Part shown: in pieces, positions 1-8,579 of the stretch | Numbering within the stretch: position 1 is the first letter of the stretch | Layout of the letters: each line of letters begins with the position of its first letter | Assembly (NCBI GenBank): GCA_009668975.1 | Contig: SBEG01000001.1 | Coordinates: 62,001 to 126,000 of the forward strand | DNA from: Deltaproteobacteria bacterium | GTDB taxonomy: Bacteria > Desulfobacterota > Desulfuromonadia > Geobacterales > Geobacteraceae | Length of the DNA stretch: 64,000 nt | Reading direction: 5' to 3' | The notes under the pieces: generated by a model | Told to the model about the DNA's origin: nothing | The model's input: only the letters and a program-made list of their open reading frames with translations | The model's database searches: none | Made by a program: the position numbers and the translations under genes

Positions 1-660
1 ACCGTAAATGCGCTGAAGCATCTTGCGGCTCTCATCACCGCGCCAATAGGCACCGGCAATGGAGGTGAGCTTGAAAGCCTTGCAGAACGAAGTGGACGGC
101 AAGTGCGGTCCGCGGCAGAGGTCGACAAAGTCACCCTGACGGTACAAAGAGACCGTTGCGGCATCCAGATCTTCGATCAGCTCAACCTTATAGCCTTCAC
201 CCAGATCCTTGAAAAGCTGAATCGCCGCATCCTTGGTGAGCACTTCACGGGTAACAGGCAACCCTGCCTTCGCAATCTCCCGCATCTTCGCTTCAATTTT
301 TTCAAGGTCATCCGGGCTGAAAGGAGTCTCCACATCAAAGTCGTAGTAGAATCCATTTTCAATGGAAGGACCGATAGTTACTTTTGCTTCCGGAAAGAGG
401 GATTTCACTGCCTGAGCCATGAGGTGCGAGGTGGAATGACGAATGATGTCAAGAGCTTCAGAACTCTTTTCGGTGATTATTTCAACCTTGTCACCATCGT
501 GTAGTTCCGTTGCAAGATCAACAGCTGCGCCGTTTACCTTGCCGGCAATGGCGTTCCGGGCCAAACCCGCACCAATCAAACGGGCAAGGTCCAGTACCGT
601 GGCTCCTTCTTCAAGAGACCTGTTCGAGCCGTCCGGTAGCGCAACCCCTATCTCTTTCAT
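1..660 (-). CDS. thrS: Threonyl-tRNA synthetase, N-terminal part (runs off the window)
   Basis: This is the first 220 codons of threonyl-tRNA synthetase, which charges tRNA-Thr in the cytoplasm. Residues 1-62 form a TGS domain. The second domain carries the editing-site quartet in the expected places: H75 and H79 in HSTSHLMAQ, then C182 and H186 in DLCRGPHLP. The aminoacylation core and anticodon-binding domain lie beyond the left edge. The ATG follows AAGGGG at good distance. A short terminator-like hairpin and a tRNA-Val gene lie immediately upstream on the same strand, so thrS may be reached by read-through. The identity is secure; only completeness cannot be judged. Confidence 0.96.
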   Translation of the reverse strand, partial: MKEIGVALPDGSNRSLEEGATVLDLARLIGAGLARNAIAGKVNGAAVDLATELHDGDKVEIITEKSSEALDIIRHSTSHLMAQAVKSLFPEAKVTIGPSIENGFYYDFDVETPFSPDDLEKIEAKMREIAKAGLPVTREVLTKDAAIQLFKDLGEGYKVELIEDLDAATVSLYRQGDFVDLCRGPHLPSTSFCKAFKLTSIAGAYWRGDESRKMLQRIYG

Positions 661-677
661 GTAAGGCCCCTTAATAG

Positions 678-701
678 AAAAAGGCATCAAACGTCGATGC
701 C
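678..701 (-). terminator. Hairpin with U-run between tRNA-Val and thrS
   Basis: On the minus strand GGCATC pairs with GATGCC around a 7-base loop and is followed by five T. It lies 27 bases after the tRNA and 18 bases before the thrS ATG. It can end the tRNA transcript or act as an attenuator in the thrS leader. There is no room for a separate thrS promoter between tRNA and hairpin. Confidence 0.6.
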
Positions 702-727
702 CCTGTCATTTAATAATCCGTGATGAA

Positions 728-802
728 TGGTAGGCGCGGGCGGTTTCGAACCGCCGACCCCTAGCGTGTCGAGCTAGTGCTCTACCCCTGAGCTACGCGC
801 CT
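728..802 (-). tRNA. tRNA-Val (anticodon GAC)
   Basis: The 75-nt gene folds as a full cloverleaf: acceptor AGGCGCG/CGCGCCT, D arm GCTC/GAGC, anticodon stem CTAGC/GCTAG, T arm GGCGG/CCGCC with loop TTCGAAA, and an encoded ACCA end. The anticodon loop reads TCGACAC, giving GAC (valine), with A73 as valine identity requires. The loop has C at position 33, where almost all tRNAs have U. A strong promoter lies just upstream. Confidence 0.93.
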
Positions 803-819
803 TCATCTAAAGCAGAGTT

Positions 820-848
820 TATTTAACAGGTACGTCCAATATTGTCAA
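820..848 (-). promoter_or_regulatory. Sigma-70 promoter of tRNA-Val
   Basis: On the minus strand a perfect TTGACA (843-848) is followed after 17 bases by TAAATA (820-825). The start of transcription would fall about ten bases before the mature tRNA. The same transcript could continue into thrS. Confidence 0.7.
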
Positions 849-883
849 GAAATTTATTCACTTCCAAAAATCCAGGAAGGAAT

Positions 884-1954
884 CTAACCTAAAATCCTGC
901 GGATTGCGTTTTCAACATCATCTACCGTAATCAGTTCGAGACAGCGAGCACCAATGCGGCATTTTGGCGTAGAGCCGAAACGGGTGCAGGGCGAACAGTC
1001 GAGTTGCCTGTTCAGCACGATGTGCCGCGCGTCACGGGGAGCCCACTTTTTTTCAATCCCCGGGCCAAACAGGGAAACCGTGGGAACCTTGAGTTCCGCG
1101 GCAATATGCAGCAAACCGGAATCACCGGTTATCAGCAGACGGGAATGCGCCAGAAGAGCCGCGGTCTCCGCCAAAGACGTTTTTCCGGCAAAATTAAAAC
1201 CGGGGCCACCGGAGACAATGTCATTTCCAGCCGACTCGTCATCCCGGCCCCCCACAACCACCACCGGGAAACCCAGCTCATGAATTCGACGGGCAAGCTC
1301 CTGAAACTTTTTCGTGCCCCAGCGTCGTTCAGGAATGCTGGCCCCAGGGAAGAGTACAATATAGGATTTCCCCGCCAGGACTGCAAGTTTTTTCTCCACA
1401 TTCGCGACAGCCTGGGGGGGAATATCAAGCGAAAGCTCTGGATCATCCGGCGGTAGAATGCCAAGCGGCTTCAGGAGCGCCAGGAAGCTTTCGCCTTCAT
1501 AGGTCTCATGCGAATACGCTATCGCATGAGTAAAAAGCCTCTTCCGGTTATTGGTGGCAAACCCGATCAGGAGTGGTGCACCTGTCAGACGGGCAACCAC
1601 CGCGGAAAGGCGGTGCCACTGCTCCGTATCAATGACCACATCGAATCCGCCGCGCACGATAGCACGGAGGTCGGAAATACGGTCGTAAAGAAGGATGCGC
1701 GTCACGGCGCTGCAGAAGGAAAAGATCGCGGCATTCCGTCTTTCGGCCAGGACGGTGATCGTGCAGGCTGGATACTTCGCCTTAACCAGACGTATGGCTC
1801 GCAGCAGGAGAACGGCGTCACCGATACCGCCGGGACGGATGAAGAGAATGTTGCGGGGCGCACGCCCGGCAACGGGCAGCGGTTTCCCCAGCAGGAAAAC
1901 GGCGGCATTCCCGAGATACCGGTCAAGCTGTTTGAGCAAACGAACCTTCAGCAC
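884..1954 (-). CDS. ADP-heptose:LPS heptosyltransferase-like protein (GT9)
   Basis: A 356-residue glycosyltransferase of family 9, the group that adds heptose to the lipopolysaccharide inner core at the cytoplasmic face of the inner membrane. The N-terminal Rossmann half shows ILFIRPGGIGDAVLL at about residues 36-50. The C-terminal half shows VLFPGASIPERRWG and the donor-site motif GDSGLLHIAAEL. A C-terminal CxxC plus two further cysteines (C320, C323, C332, C338) is common in this family. It stops 17 bases before frdB starts to be read on the other side, so it lies downstream of frdCAB on the same strand. Which heptose is transferred cannot be decided. Confidence 0.85.
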   Translation of the reverse strand: MLKVRLLKQLDRYLGNAAVFLLGKPLPVAGRAPRNILFIRPGGIGDAVLLLRAIRLVKAKYPACTITVLAERRNAAIFSFCSAVTRILLYDRISDLRAIVRGGFDVVIDTEQWHRLSAVVARLTGAPLLIGFATNNRKRLFTHAIAYSHETYEGESFLALLKPLGILPPDDPELSLDIPPQAVANVEKKLAVLAGKSYIVLFPGASIPERRWGTKKFQELARRIHELGFPVVVVGGRDDESAGNDIVSGGPGFNFAGKTSLAETAALLAHSRLLITGDSGLLHIAAELKVPTVSLFGPGIEKKWAPRDARHIVLNRQLDCSPCTRFGSTPKCRIGARCLELITVDDVENAIRRILG

Positions 1955-1970
1955 CTTGCCCCCGTCGCCA

Positions 1971-2720
1971 CTATTTCTTCAGAAAACCGAAAATCCCTTG
2001 AAGATTCACATCCTTATTCAATTCCGCCAGAGTTTTCGTCAACGGCACCCCCTTGGGACAGACCCGCACACAGTTCTGGGCATTCCCGCATTCCGCTATC
2101 CCACCCTCTTCCATGAGCACTTCAAGCCGCTCGGTGCGGTTCATTGCGCCGGTAGGATGGAGGTTGAAGAGGCGAACCTGGACTATGGGCGCCGGCCCAA
2201 GAAAAGTGGAACGGGGGTTGTACTGGGGACAGGCCTCCATGCAGCAGCCGCAGGTCATGCATTTGGCGAGATGGTACCCTTCCTCCTGATTCCGTGGTGA
2301 CATGTGGGGACCCTCGCCCATGTCATAGGTGCCGTCGATGGGAATCCAGGCCTTGACCCTCTTCAAGGCTTCAAACATTTTCTGCCGGTCCACATGAAGA
2401 TCACGGACAACCGGAAACTTGCTGACCGGTTCCAGGGTAAGCTCCGTGCCGATCTGGTCAAGCAGGGCAGAGCATGCCTGCCGGACAGAGCCGTTAATGA
2501 GCATCGTGCAGGCCCCGCAGATCTCCTCCAGGCAGTTGCATTCCCATACCACCGGGGTCGTTTTCTTCCCAGAGGCGTTCAGCGGATTTTTCTGAATCTC
2601 CATCAGCACGGAAATGACATTATGTCCGGGGACATACGGAATAACAAACTCCTCCCAGTAGGGATCGGAGGTCGGCGTATCTTGTCTTTTGATCTTCAGC
2701 TTGATCTGTTTTTCCGCCAT
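1971..2720 (-). CDS. frdB: Succinate dehydrogenase/fumarate reductase iron-sulfur subunit
   Basis: A 249-residue electron-transfer subunit of complex II. A [2Fe-2S] ferredoxin domain has C63, C68, C71 and C83. The helical domain has C154, C157, C160 plus C221 for a [4Fe-4S] cluster and C164, C211, C217 for a [3Fe-4S] cluster, the normal set. The open frame extends further upstream, but the ATG at 2720 follows GGAGGAG, which lies inside the last codons of frdA, and is one base past the frdA stop. It passes electrons between the flavin of FrdA and the haems of FrdC. In Geobacter the homologous complex works in both directions; that is family knowledge, not visible here. Confidence 0.95.
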   Translation of the reverse strand: MAEKQIKLKIKRQDTPTSDPYWEEFVIPYVPGHNVISVLMEIQKNPLNASGKKTTPVVWECNCLEEICGACTMLINGSVRQACSALLDQIGTELTLEPVSKFPVVRDLHVDRQKMFEALKRVKAWIPIDGTYDMGEGPHMSPRNQEEGYHLAKCMTCGCCMEACPQYNPRSTFLGPAPIVQVRLFNLHPTGAMNRTERLEVLMEEGGIAECGNAQNCVRVCPKGVPLTKTLAELNKDVNLQGIFGFLKK

Positions 2721-2721
2721 G

Positions 2722-4494
2722 CTAGACTCCTCCATTCTGGGGCTCGAGGTGCTTTTCCACGTTATAGACCCGCTGACGGGGCTTGATGAACTGAGTATCC
2801 ACCTCTTGGTAACTGATCTTCGGACCGGATGGGGTATATTCGGCAATCGTCGTTTTCAGAAACTGCTCGTCGTTCCGCTCAGGGAACTCCGGTTTGTAAT
2901 GGGCTCCGCGCGACTCATCCCGGAGCAGGGCGCCAACCGTAATAACCCGTGCCAGATCAAGCATGTGCCGCAACTGCCGGGCAAATTGGGCAGCCTGGTT
3001 TGCCGATCCTCGGGCGGTATCAAGCATCCCGAGGGAATTCCAGCGATCCTGCAATTCCTGGAGCTTCAGGTCGGTTGCCCGCAGCCGGTCGTTATAGCGT
3101 ACTACGGTTACGTTAGCCGTCATCAATTCACCCAGTTCCTGGGCCATGCGGTAGGGGTTTTCCGGACCGGTCATCTGGTAGATGGCGGCAAAATCTTCTT
3201 CCTGACGCTGTTTCTCACGCTCGAAACAGCCACTGTCCAGATCCTCGGCTGTTTTTTGGCGGCCGCTAGCGAACGCTACCGCCGCCGGTCCGGCTACCAT
3301 GCCGGAATAGATGCAGGACAGGAGAGCATTGGCGCCAAGCCGGTTTGCCCCGTGATACTGGTAATCACACTCACCCACGGCGAAAAGACCGGGGATATTG
3401 GTCATCTGGCTGAAGTCGACCCACATTCCACCCATGGAATAGTGAACTCCGGGGAAGACCCGCATCGGTTTTTTGCGAGGGTCCTCGCCGGCGAATTTCT
3501 CGTAGATCTCGAGAATCCCGCCCAGCTTACGGTCCAGGAAATCGGCAGGGAGATGGGTAAGATCCAGGTAAACCTGATTTTTGCCGTCGATGCCGAGTTT
3601 TTCGTCGACGCAGACATGGAAGATCTCGCGGGTGGCGATGTCGCGGGGCACGAGATTGCCATAGGCGGGATACTTTTGTTCGAGAAAGTACCAGGGCTTG
3701 CCGTCCTTATAGGTCCAGATGCGGCCACCCTCACCCCGGGCAGATTCCGACATGAGCCGCAACTTGTCAATGCCCTGGATCGCGGTTGGATGCACCTGGA
3801 TGAATTCACCGTTTGCGTAGCGGACGCCCTGCGCATAGAGAGATGCTGCAGCAGTACCGGTATTGATGGCCGAATTGGTCGATTTGCCGAAGATGACTCC
3901 CGGCCCGCCGGTTGCCATGATCACGGCATCGCCACGGAAGATATGAACGCCCATGGAACGCATATCAAGGGCGGAAATCCCGCGGCAGGCCCCGTCATCG
4001 TCAATCACGGCCCCAAGGAATTCCCAGAACTCATGCTTGACAATTTTCCCCTGAACCTCGAAGCGGCGCACCTGCTCATCCAGGGCATAGAGCAACTGCT
4101 GACCGGTTGTCGCCCCCGAATACGCGGTTCGCCGGTATTTCGCGCCGCCAAAAGCGCGAAAATCGAGGTTTCCCTCCGCAGTACGGTTGAACATCACCCC
4201 CATGCGATCAAGGAGGTTGATGATCGCGGGTGCCGCATGACACATATTGCGCACCGGGGTCTGATTGGCCAGAAAGTCCCCACCATACACGGTATCATCA
4301 AAATGCTCGTCCGGGGAATCGCCCTCGCGAGTCGGCTGCACACAGCCGTTGATGCCGCCCTGGGCGCACACGGAGTGGGACCGGCGCACCGGGACAAGGG
4401 AAAAGAGGTCCACCTGGCAACCTGCCTCGGCAACTTTTATAGCCGACATCAGTCCCGCAAGACCTCCCCCTACGATAATAATTCTAGTACTCAT
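2722..4494 (-). CDS. frdA: Succinate dehydrogenase/fumarate reductase flavoprotein subunit
   Basis: A 590-residue FAD subunit that interconverts succinate and fumarate. The N-terminus has the dinucleotide motif VGGGLAGLMSA. RRSHSVCAQGGIN follows, with H40 in the position that binds FAD covalently. Substrate-site motifs ARGEGGRIW and GECDYQYHGANRLGAN are present. The start follows GAGGAG. It sits between frdC and frdB in an operon. A very long open frame on the opposite strand across this gene is a codon-bias shadow. Confidence 0.96.
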   Translation of the reverse strand: MSTRIIIVGGGLAGLMSAIKVAEAGCQVDLFSLVPVRRSHSVCAQGGINGCVQPTREGDSPDEHFDDTVYGGDFLANQTPVRNMCHAAPAIINLLDRMGVMFNRTAEGNLDFRAFGGAKYRRTAYSGATTGQQLLYALDEQVRRFEVQGKIVKHEFWEFLGAVIDDDGACRGISALDMRSMGVHIFRGDAVIMATGGPGVIFGKSTNSAINTGTAAASLYAQGVRYANGEFIQVHPTAIQGIDKLRLMSESARGEGGRIWTYKDGKPWYFLEQKYPAYGNLVPRDIATREIFHVCVDEKLGIDGKNQVYLDLTHLPADFLDRKLGGILEIYEKFAGEDPRKKPMRVFPGVHYSMGGMWVDFSQMTNIPGLFAVGECDYQYHGANRLGANALLSCIYSGMVAGPAAVAFASGRQKTAEDLDSGCFEREKQRQEEDFAAIYQMTGPENPYRMAQELGELMTANVTVVRYNDRLRATDLKLQELQDRWNSLGMLDTARGSANQAAQFARQLRHMLDLARVITVGALLRDESRGAHYKPEFPERNDEQFLKTTIAEYTPSGPKISYQEVDTQFIKPRQRVYNVEKHLEPQNGGV

Positions 4495-4589
4495 GCAAAA
4501 CTCCTCAGCAAAAAATCTTACCCTTCAAAGCAAAGGCCGCTACGAATCAAAATGTGTGCCCCTCGCCGTCGGCAACCATCCAAATGGAA

Positions 4590-5207
4590 TCAAACAAAAT
4601 ACCTGAGTGCGGCAAGTCCGAATACCCCCATCCCTACCGACACCATCCCGCAAAAAACACTCACCGCGCGCTGAGTCTTGTCACCAATGGCAATTCCCCA
4701 GGTAATCAGGAAACCGAACAATCCGTTTCCCAGATGGTAGGATGCCGAGACAATGCCAAGGATATAGAACGCCAGAATCAGGGGATTTTGCAGGCTCTGA
4801 TGCACCTGTTCGAAGGTGACATGCTGCCCTGTCAACAGACCACTGATTCGGGTTGCATACACGTGGTAGACGATGAAAATGAGCGCCACGGCACCACTGA
4901 TCCGTTGCAGGAGATACATCCAGTTGCGCATGAAGCAGTAGGAACCGGCATTCACCTGACCGGTGCAGACGATGTACATTCCGTACAGGCCATGAAAAAG
5001 GATCGGCACCCAGATCAAACCGATTTCAATTAACAGTATGTAGGGCAACCCCATGAAGAATTCAATCTTGGAGTTATACACCTCCGGACCGAACATGGCA
5101 AAACTGTTGGTGAAAAAATGCTCAACCAGAAACGCGCCGATGGGAAGCACGCCGGTAAGGGAATGGAGCCTGCGAAGAAAAAAGGAATACATTCTCTGAG
5201 TTGCCAA
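4590..5207 (-). CDS. frdC: Succinate dehydrogenase/fumarate reductase cytochrome b subunit
   Basis: A 205-residue membrane subunit of the b558 type (as in Bacillus and Geobacter), with about five hydrophobic helices. The signature RRLHSLTGVLPIGAFLVEHF near the N-terminus carries a histidine typical of haem ligation, and further histidines lie in later helices. It anchors FrdAB and links them to the quinone pool. The best start is TTG at 5207, preceded by GAGAGGAGAG; the next ATG (5192) would remove five residues and has no ribosome site. First gene of the frdCAB run. Confidence 0.92.
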   Translation of the reverse strand: MATQRMYSFFLRRLHSLTGVLPIGAFLVEHFFTNSFAMFGPEVYNSKIEFFMGLPYILLIEIGLIWVPILFHGLYGMYIVCTGQVNAGSYCFMRNWMYLLQRISGAVALIFIVYHVYATRISGLLTGQHVTFEQVHQSLQNPLILAFYILGIVSASYHLGNGLFGFLITWGIAIGDKTQRAVSVFCGMVSVGMGVFGLAALRYFV

Positions 5208-5468
5208 GTGATGAACTCTCCTCTCAATAAATTCTATTAATCAGTGCAGCAAACAAACGAGAAAAACATTTACTGACGGGAAACGAACTGGCGACTCCGA
5301 CGATAGGCAAAACAAAGTGTCAGTCACTGGATCAGAAATGGAGCGGTACTACATATTGCTTTTCCGGGGTCTATCTGGTAATAAAGGCAGGACAAAACAC
5401 AAGTGCGAAAAAATACCAATAAACTCGGGTTCTTGTCAATATCCGAATTCACAGGAATTACAAAATCT

Positions 5469-6590
5469 ATGAAATCATTCAATTTTACCCTCTTGTCCAA
5501 GGATCGGCAGACAGCTGCCCGCCGCGGAGTACTGGAAACTCCCCACGGCAAGATCGAAACGCCGATTTTCATGCCGGTCGGCACCCACGCCGCCATGAAA
5601 GCCATGACTCCGCAACAGGTAAGCGACTGCGCCGCGCAGATCATCCTCTGCAATACCTACCACCTGCACCTCCGCCCGGGAGAGTCGCTGGTGGAAAAAG
5701 CCGGCGGACTGCATAAATTCATGGCCTGGGACGGTCCGATCCTCACCGATTCCGGCGGCTTTCAGGTCTTTTCGCTGCCCAATAAACGCATTACCGAAGA
5801 CGGGGTCTTTTTCAAGCACGAGATCACCGGAGAAGAGATCTTCCTCGACCCGGCCAAGGCAATGGCCATCCAGCAAGCGCTCGGTGCCGACATCATCATG
5901 GCCTTTGACGAATGTATCCCCTACCCCTGCGATAAAAGCTATGCGTCCCGCTCCACCAGGAAAACCATCCGCTGGGCCGAGCAGTGCAAAAAAGCGCATA
6001 CCCGTAAGGACCAGGCGCTCTTCGCCATCGTGCAGGGCAGCGTCTTCGAGGACCTCCGGGCCCTGTGCGTCAAGGAAATGGTCCAGATGGACTTTCCCGG
6101 CTATGCCATCGGCGGTGTCAGTGTCGGCGAGGGACTGGAACTGCTGAAAAAGGTCGTAGACTTCACCGCTCCCCATCTGCCGGAAAACAAACCGCGCTAT
6201 CTGATGGGTGTCGGTCTTCCGGAAGACATCCTCGAAAGCGTCGAGCGGGGCATGGACATGTTCGACTGTGTCATCCCGACCCGCTACGCCCGGAGCGCCA
6301 CGCTTTTCACCAACCGCGGCAGAATACGTCTTACCAGCCGCAAGTACCGGCGCGATTTCTATCCGGTCGAGCCGAACTGCAGCTGCTACACCTGCAGCAA
6401 TTTCAGCCGTGCCTACCTGCATCACCTTTTCGTTTCCAATGAAGTGCTGTCAGCGATCCTGGCAAGCATTCATAACGTCCACTTCTACCTGAACATGATG
6501 GCGGAAACCCGCACGGCAATAGAGGAAGGACGCTTTGCCAGCTACAAGAATGATTTTCTTGCCCAGTATCGTGAAGGGGACAAGAAATAA
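5469..6590 (+). CDS. tgt: tRNA-guanine transglycosylase paralogue 1
   Basis: A 373-residue TIM-barrel enzyme that swaps guanine 34 of certain tRNAs for a 7-deazaguanine (preQ1 in most bacteria). Conserved elements are D94 in [10 protein letters not shown]147-E-C149 for base recognition, nucleophile D266 in MFDCVIPTR, and zinc ligands C304, C306, C309 and H335. It differs from the copy at 27373-28494: PTRYARSATLF replaces the usual PTRNARNG motif, and the base pocket reads GGVSVGE instead of GGLSVGE. The ATG at 5469 matches family N-termini; a GTG 22 codons upstream is less likely. It stands alone, divergent from frdCAB. Its true substrate is open. Confidence 0.88.
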   Translation: MKSFNFTLLSKDRQTAARRGVLETPHGKIETPIFMPVGTHAAMKAMTPQQVSDCAAQIILCNTYHLHLRPGESLVEKAGGLHKFMAWDGPILTDSGGFQVFSLPNKRITEDGVFFKHEITGEEIFLDPAKAMAIQQALGADIIMAFDECIPYPCDKSYASRSTRKTIRWAEQCKKAHTRKDQALFAIVQGSVFEDLRALCVKEMVQMDFPGYAIGGVSVGEGLELLKKVVDFTAPHLPENKPRYLMGVGLPEDILESVERGMDMFDCVIPTRYARSATLFTNRGRIRLTSRKYRRDFYPVEPNCSCYTCSNFSRAYLHHLFVSNEVLSAILASIHNVHFYLNMMAETRTAIEEGRFASYKNDFLAQYREGDKK

Positions 6591-6617
6591 AGTTAAATCC
6601 TTAATTGCAGATCCCGA

Positions 6618-6652
6618 GACCTGCCAGGTTTTCAAAACCTGGCAGGTCTTTT
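6618..6652 (+). terminator. Long perfect palindrome and T-run after tgt paralogue 1
   Basis: A 15-base arm (6618-6632) is followed, after one C, by its perfect complement (6634-6648) and then TTTTC. It lies 28 bases after the tgt stop and should terminate it. Arms containing CCTGCCAGGTTTT are longer and more perfect than needed for termination and may be a dispersed palindromic repeat. Confidence 0.7.
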
Positions 6653-6791
6653 CACGTAAACCCACCTTGAGGAATCCTCGGACAGACCGTCCTTGAAGTT
6701 AAGTTCGACGCAACCAAGCAATATGGACGCAACAAACAACTCCCCAATACGATACGTCGTCAACGTCTCCAATTTTGTTCTTAGCGTATTC

Positions 6792-6800
6792 TGGTATAAT
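6792..6800 (+). promoter_or_regulatory. Extended -10 promoter of wrbA
   Basis: TGG directly followed by TATAAT (6795-6800) is an extended -10 element 26 bases before the wrbA ATG. No good -35 hexamer is seen at 16-18 bases; the extended element may replace it. Confidence 0.5.
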
Positions 6801-6826
6801 TACAAGAAAATGGAGGTGATTCTCTT

Positions 6827-7441
6827 ATGAAGATTTTGATAGTGTATTATTCGATGTACGGCCACGTCCTGCAGCTCGCGCAAGCCGCAGCGGAAGGCGT
6901 TAATTCCGTTGACGGAGTTGAGACAGTGCTTCGCCGGGTGGAAGAGTTCGTAATGGTGAACAGGGTCATTGACGGGAATGAATTTGCTTCGCAGATCCGG
7001 GAAAAACAACGGGACATACCATTCTGCTCGCTTGATGATCTTCGTGAAGCGGACGGGATCCTTTTCGGCTCACCGACTCGCTATGGCAATATGGCGGCGC
7101 AGATGAAACAAGTGATCGATTCAACCGCCGGTCTCTGGCTCAAGGGGGAATTGGAAGGTAAACCGGCCGGGGTGTTCACCTCGACGGCATCGACCCACGG
7201 AGGCCAGGAGACGACTTTGCTCACCATGATGGCACCGCTGCTTCACCTCGGCATGATCATCGTCGGAGTCCCCTATTCGGTACCGGGAATGCTGCACACC
7301 GAGGGGCGCGGTGGAACTCCCTATGGTGCGTCTACTGTAGCGGGAGCGCGGGGTGAATTGATCCCCACCGGCGAGGATCTGGAGATTGCCCGGGCGCAGG
7401 GCCGGAGAGTTGCGGAGATAGCAAAAAAACTGCGGGGATAA
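6827..7441 (+). CDS. wrbA: NAD(P)H:quinone oxidoreductase, WrbA type
   Basis: A 204-residue flavodoxin-fold FMN enzyme that reduces quinones by two electrons in the cytoplasm. FMN phosphate loop: YYSMYGHVLQLA near residue 7. The central motif SPTRYGNMAAQMKQ and the WrbA-specific STASTHGGQETTLL are clear. Length matches the family. GGAGGTGAT stands at the right distance before the ATG. It is a single gene with its own extended -10 promoter. A role in protection from redox-cycling quinones is inferred from the family. Confidence 0.93.
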   Translation: MKILIVYYSMYGHVLQLAQAAAEGVNSVDGVETVLRRVEEFVMVNRVIDGNEFASQIREKQRDIPFCSLDDLREADGILFGSPTRYGNMAAQMKQVIDSTAGLWLKGELEGKPAGVFTSTASTHGGQETTLLTMMAPLLHLGMIIVGVPYSVPGMLHTEGRGGTPYGASTVAGARGELIPTGEDLEIARAQGRRVAEIAKKLRG

Positions 7442-7658
7442 ATACTGTCGAAAAACCGGCGAAAAATAGCCACCTGATTTAAATAACAGACTGATTGATT
7501 CAAACCGAAACCACCCGGTCTCCGCCATTTTTTTGCCTGCCGGTAACACCAGGGATTTTCTTCGGGACCGGCTGCCACTCCGCCTACCATCGCATCATGT
7601 AAATCCTGAGCAGTCTTCGCCTGTTCTTCGCACTTCACTTCCAAGCAAAACATTTCCG

Positions 7659-8579
7659 CTACTTTTTTCGCTTATCAAGAACATAGCAGCTCTTGCCGGA
7701 CTTCTTGGCGACAGCTTTCAATTCGGCGGCCATCTCGGAAACCTTGCCACAATGATGAATCTTGGCCTGGTCTGTTGGGACGACAGAAATAGCGATAGAA
7801 AGCAGAGGAAAGCTTTCCTTTTGCCCTTTGCGATTTAGTGCGACGTAATACCCGTTCTCGCGGTCTTCTTCATCGAAAAGGTCGAGAGCGATGGTGGTAA
7901 AGTTGTCGATAATGATCGAACAAACGGTTTCGGCCCTTTCCAGCGGAACAATGAAAACAAAATCATCCCCGCCGATGTGCCCAGCGAAACCACCGCCCGT
8001 CTCCTTGACGGCATTGGACATGATTCTGCCGAGCATGCGCAGCACTTCGTCGCCGCGGGTAAAGCCGTAGACATCGTTATAGGGCTTGAAGTTATTGATA
8101 TCGATATAGCAGACTGCCATCGGCTTGCCGATTGCGTCGGCAATGGCATTCTGTACCGAGGTATTTCCTGGCAATCTCGTCAGCGGGTTATTGTCGAAAA
8201 CTCTCTGAATCCGGCGCAGGGAAAGTTCGATGCGGACAAAAAGTTCCGAAAACTTGATCGGCAGGACAACGAAGTCATCCAGTTGAAAATCATCCCAGGG
8301 AAACTGTTCGGATTCAGCTGCGGCAATAAGCCCTATAACCGGGATCGCACAGAAATAGCTATCACTTTTCAGGCTCTGAAGAAGACCCTTCAGATCCTTG
8401 TTTGGCGAAGTAAGATCGATAATGATGAGGTCGGGAGGATCGGCGTAAATAAGACCGAGCAACGGGGAAAGCTTATGGTGGGTCAAAACCTGATAGGCAC
8501 GACTCTGGAGACGAATTTCAAGGGTTGCGGCAAAAGACGCATCAGGGGAATAAAGAGTAATCCTACGTTTTTGTTTCAT
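7659..8579 (-). CDS. Diguanylate cyclase with a receiver-like N-terminus
   Basis: A 306-residue cytoplasmic protein. Residues 5-120 resemble a response-regulator receiver fold with D55 at the end of a hydrophobic strand, but the N-terminal acidic pair is missing, so phosphorylation is doubtful. Residues 130-300 are a GGDEF domain with the catalytic motif GGDDF at 203-207 and metal residue D160. N168 and D177 are the residues that make the base pocket specific for GTP, so it should make c-di-GMP and not cGAMP. No RxxD inhibitory site precedes the motif. The ATG at 8579 overlaps the end of the HDOD gene by 17 bases, suggesting coupled translation. Confidence 0.82.
   Translation of the reverse strand: MKQKRRITLYSPDASFAATLEIRLQSRAYQVLTHHKLSPLLGLIYADPPDLIIIDLTSPNKDLKGLLQSLKSDSYFCAIPVIGLIAAAESEQFPWDDFQLDDFVVLPIKFSELFVRIELSLRRIQRVFDNNPLTRLPGNTSVQNAIADAIGKPMAVCYIDINNFKPYNDVYGFTRGDEVLRMLGRIMSNAVKETGGGFAGHIGGDDFVFIVPLERAETVCSIIIDNFTTIALDLFDEEDRENGYYVALNRKGQKESFPLLSIAISVVPTDQAKIHHCGKVSEMAAELKAVAKKSGKSCYVLDKRKK

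Noticed and set aside
2689..4674. A 661-codon open frame opposite frdA and neighbours
   Set aside because: It is antisense to well-conserved frdA, has no recognisable motifs and arises from third-position GC bias.
5475..6425. A 316-codon open frame antisense to tgt paralogue 1
   Set aside because: Shadow of a clearly real enzyme gene; no motif or ribosome site.
7659..8579. The GGDEF protein as the cGAMP synthase (Hypr type) for the riboswitch
   Set aside because: The residue that is Ser/Thr in Hypr enzymes is Asp (D177) here, the ordinary c-di-GMP form.
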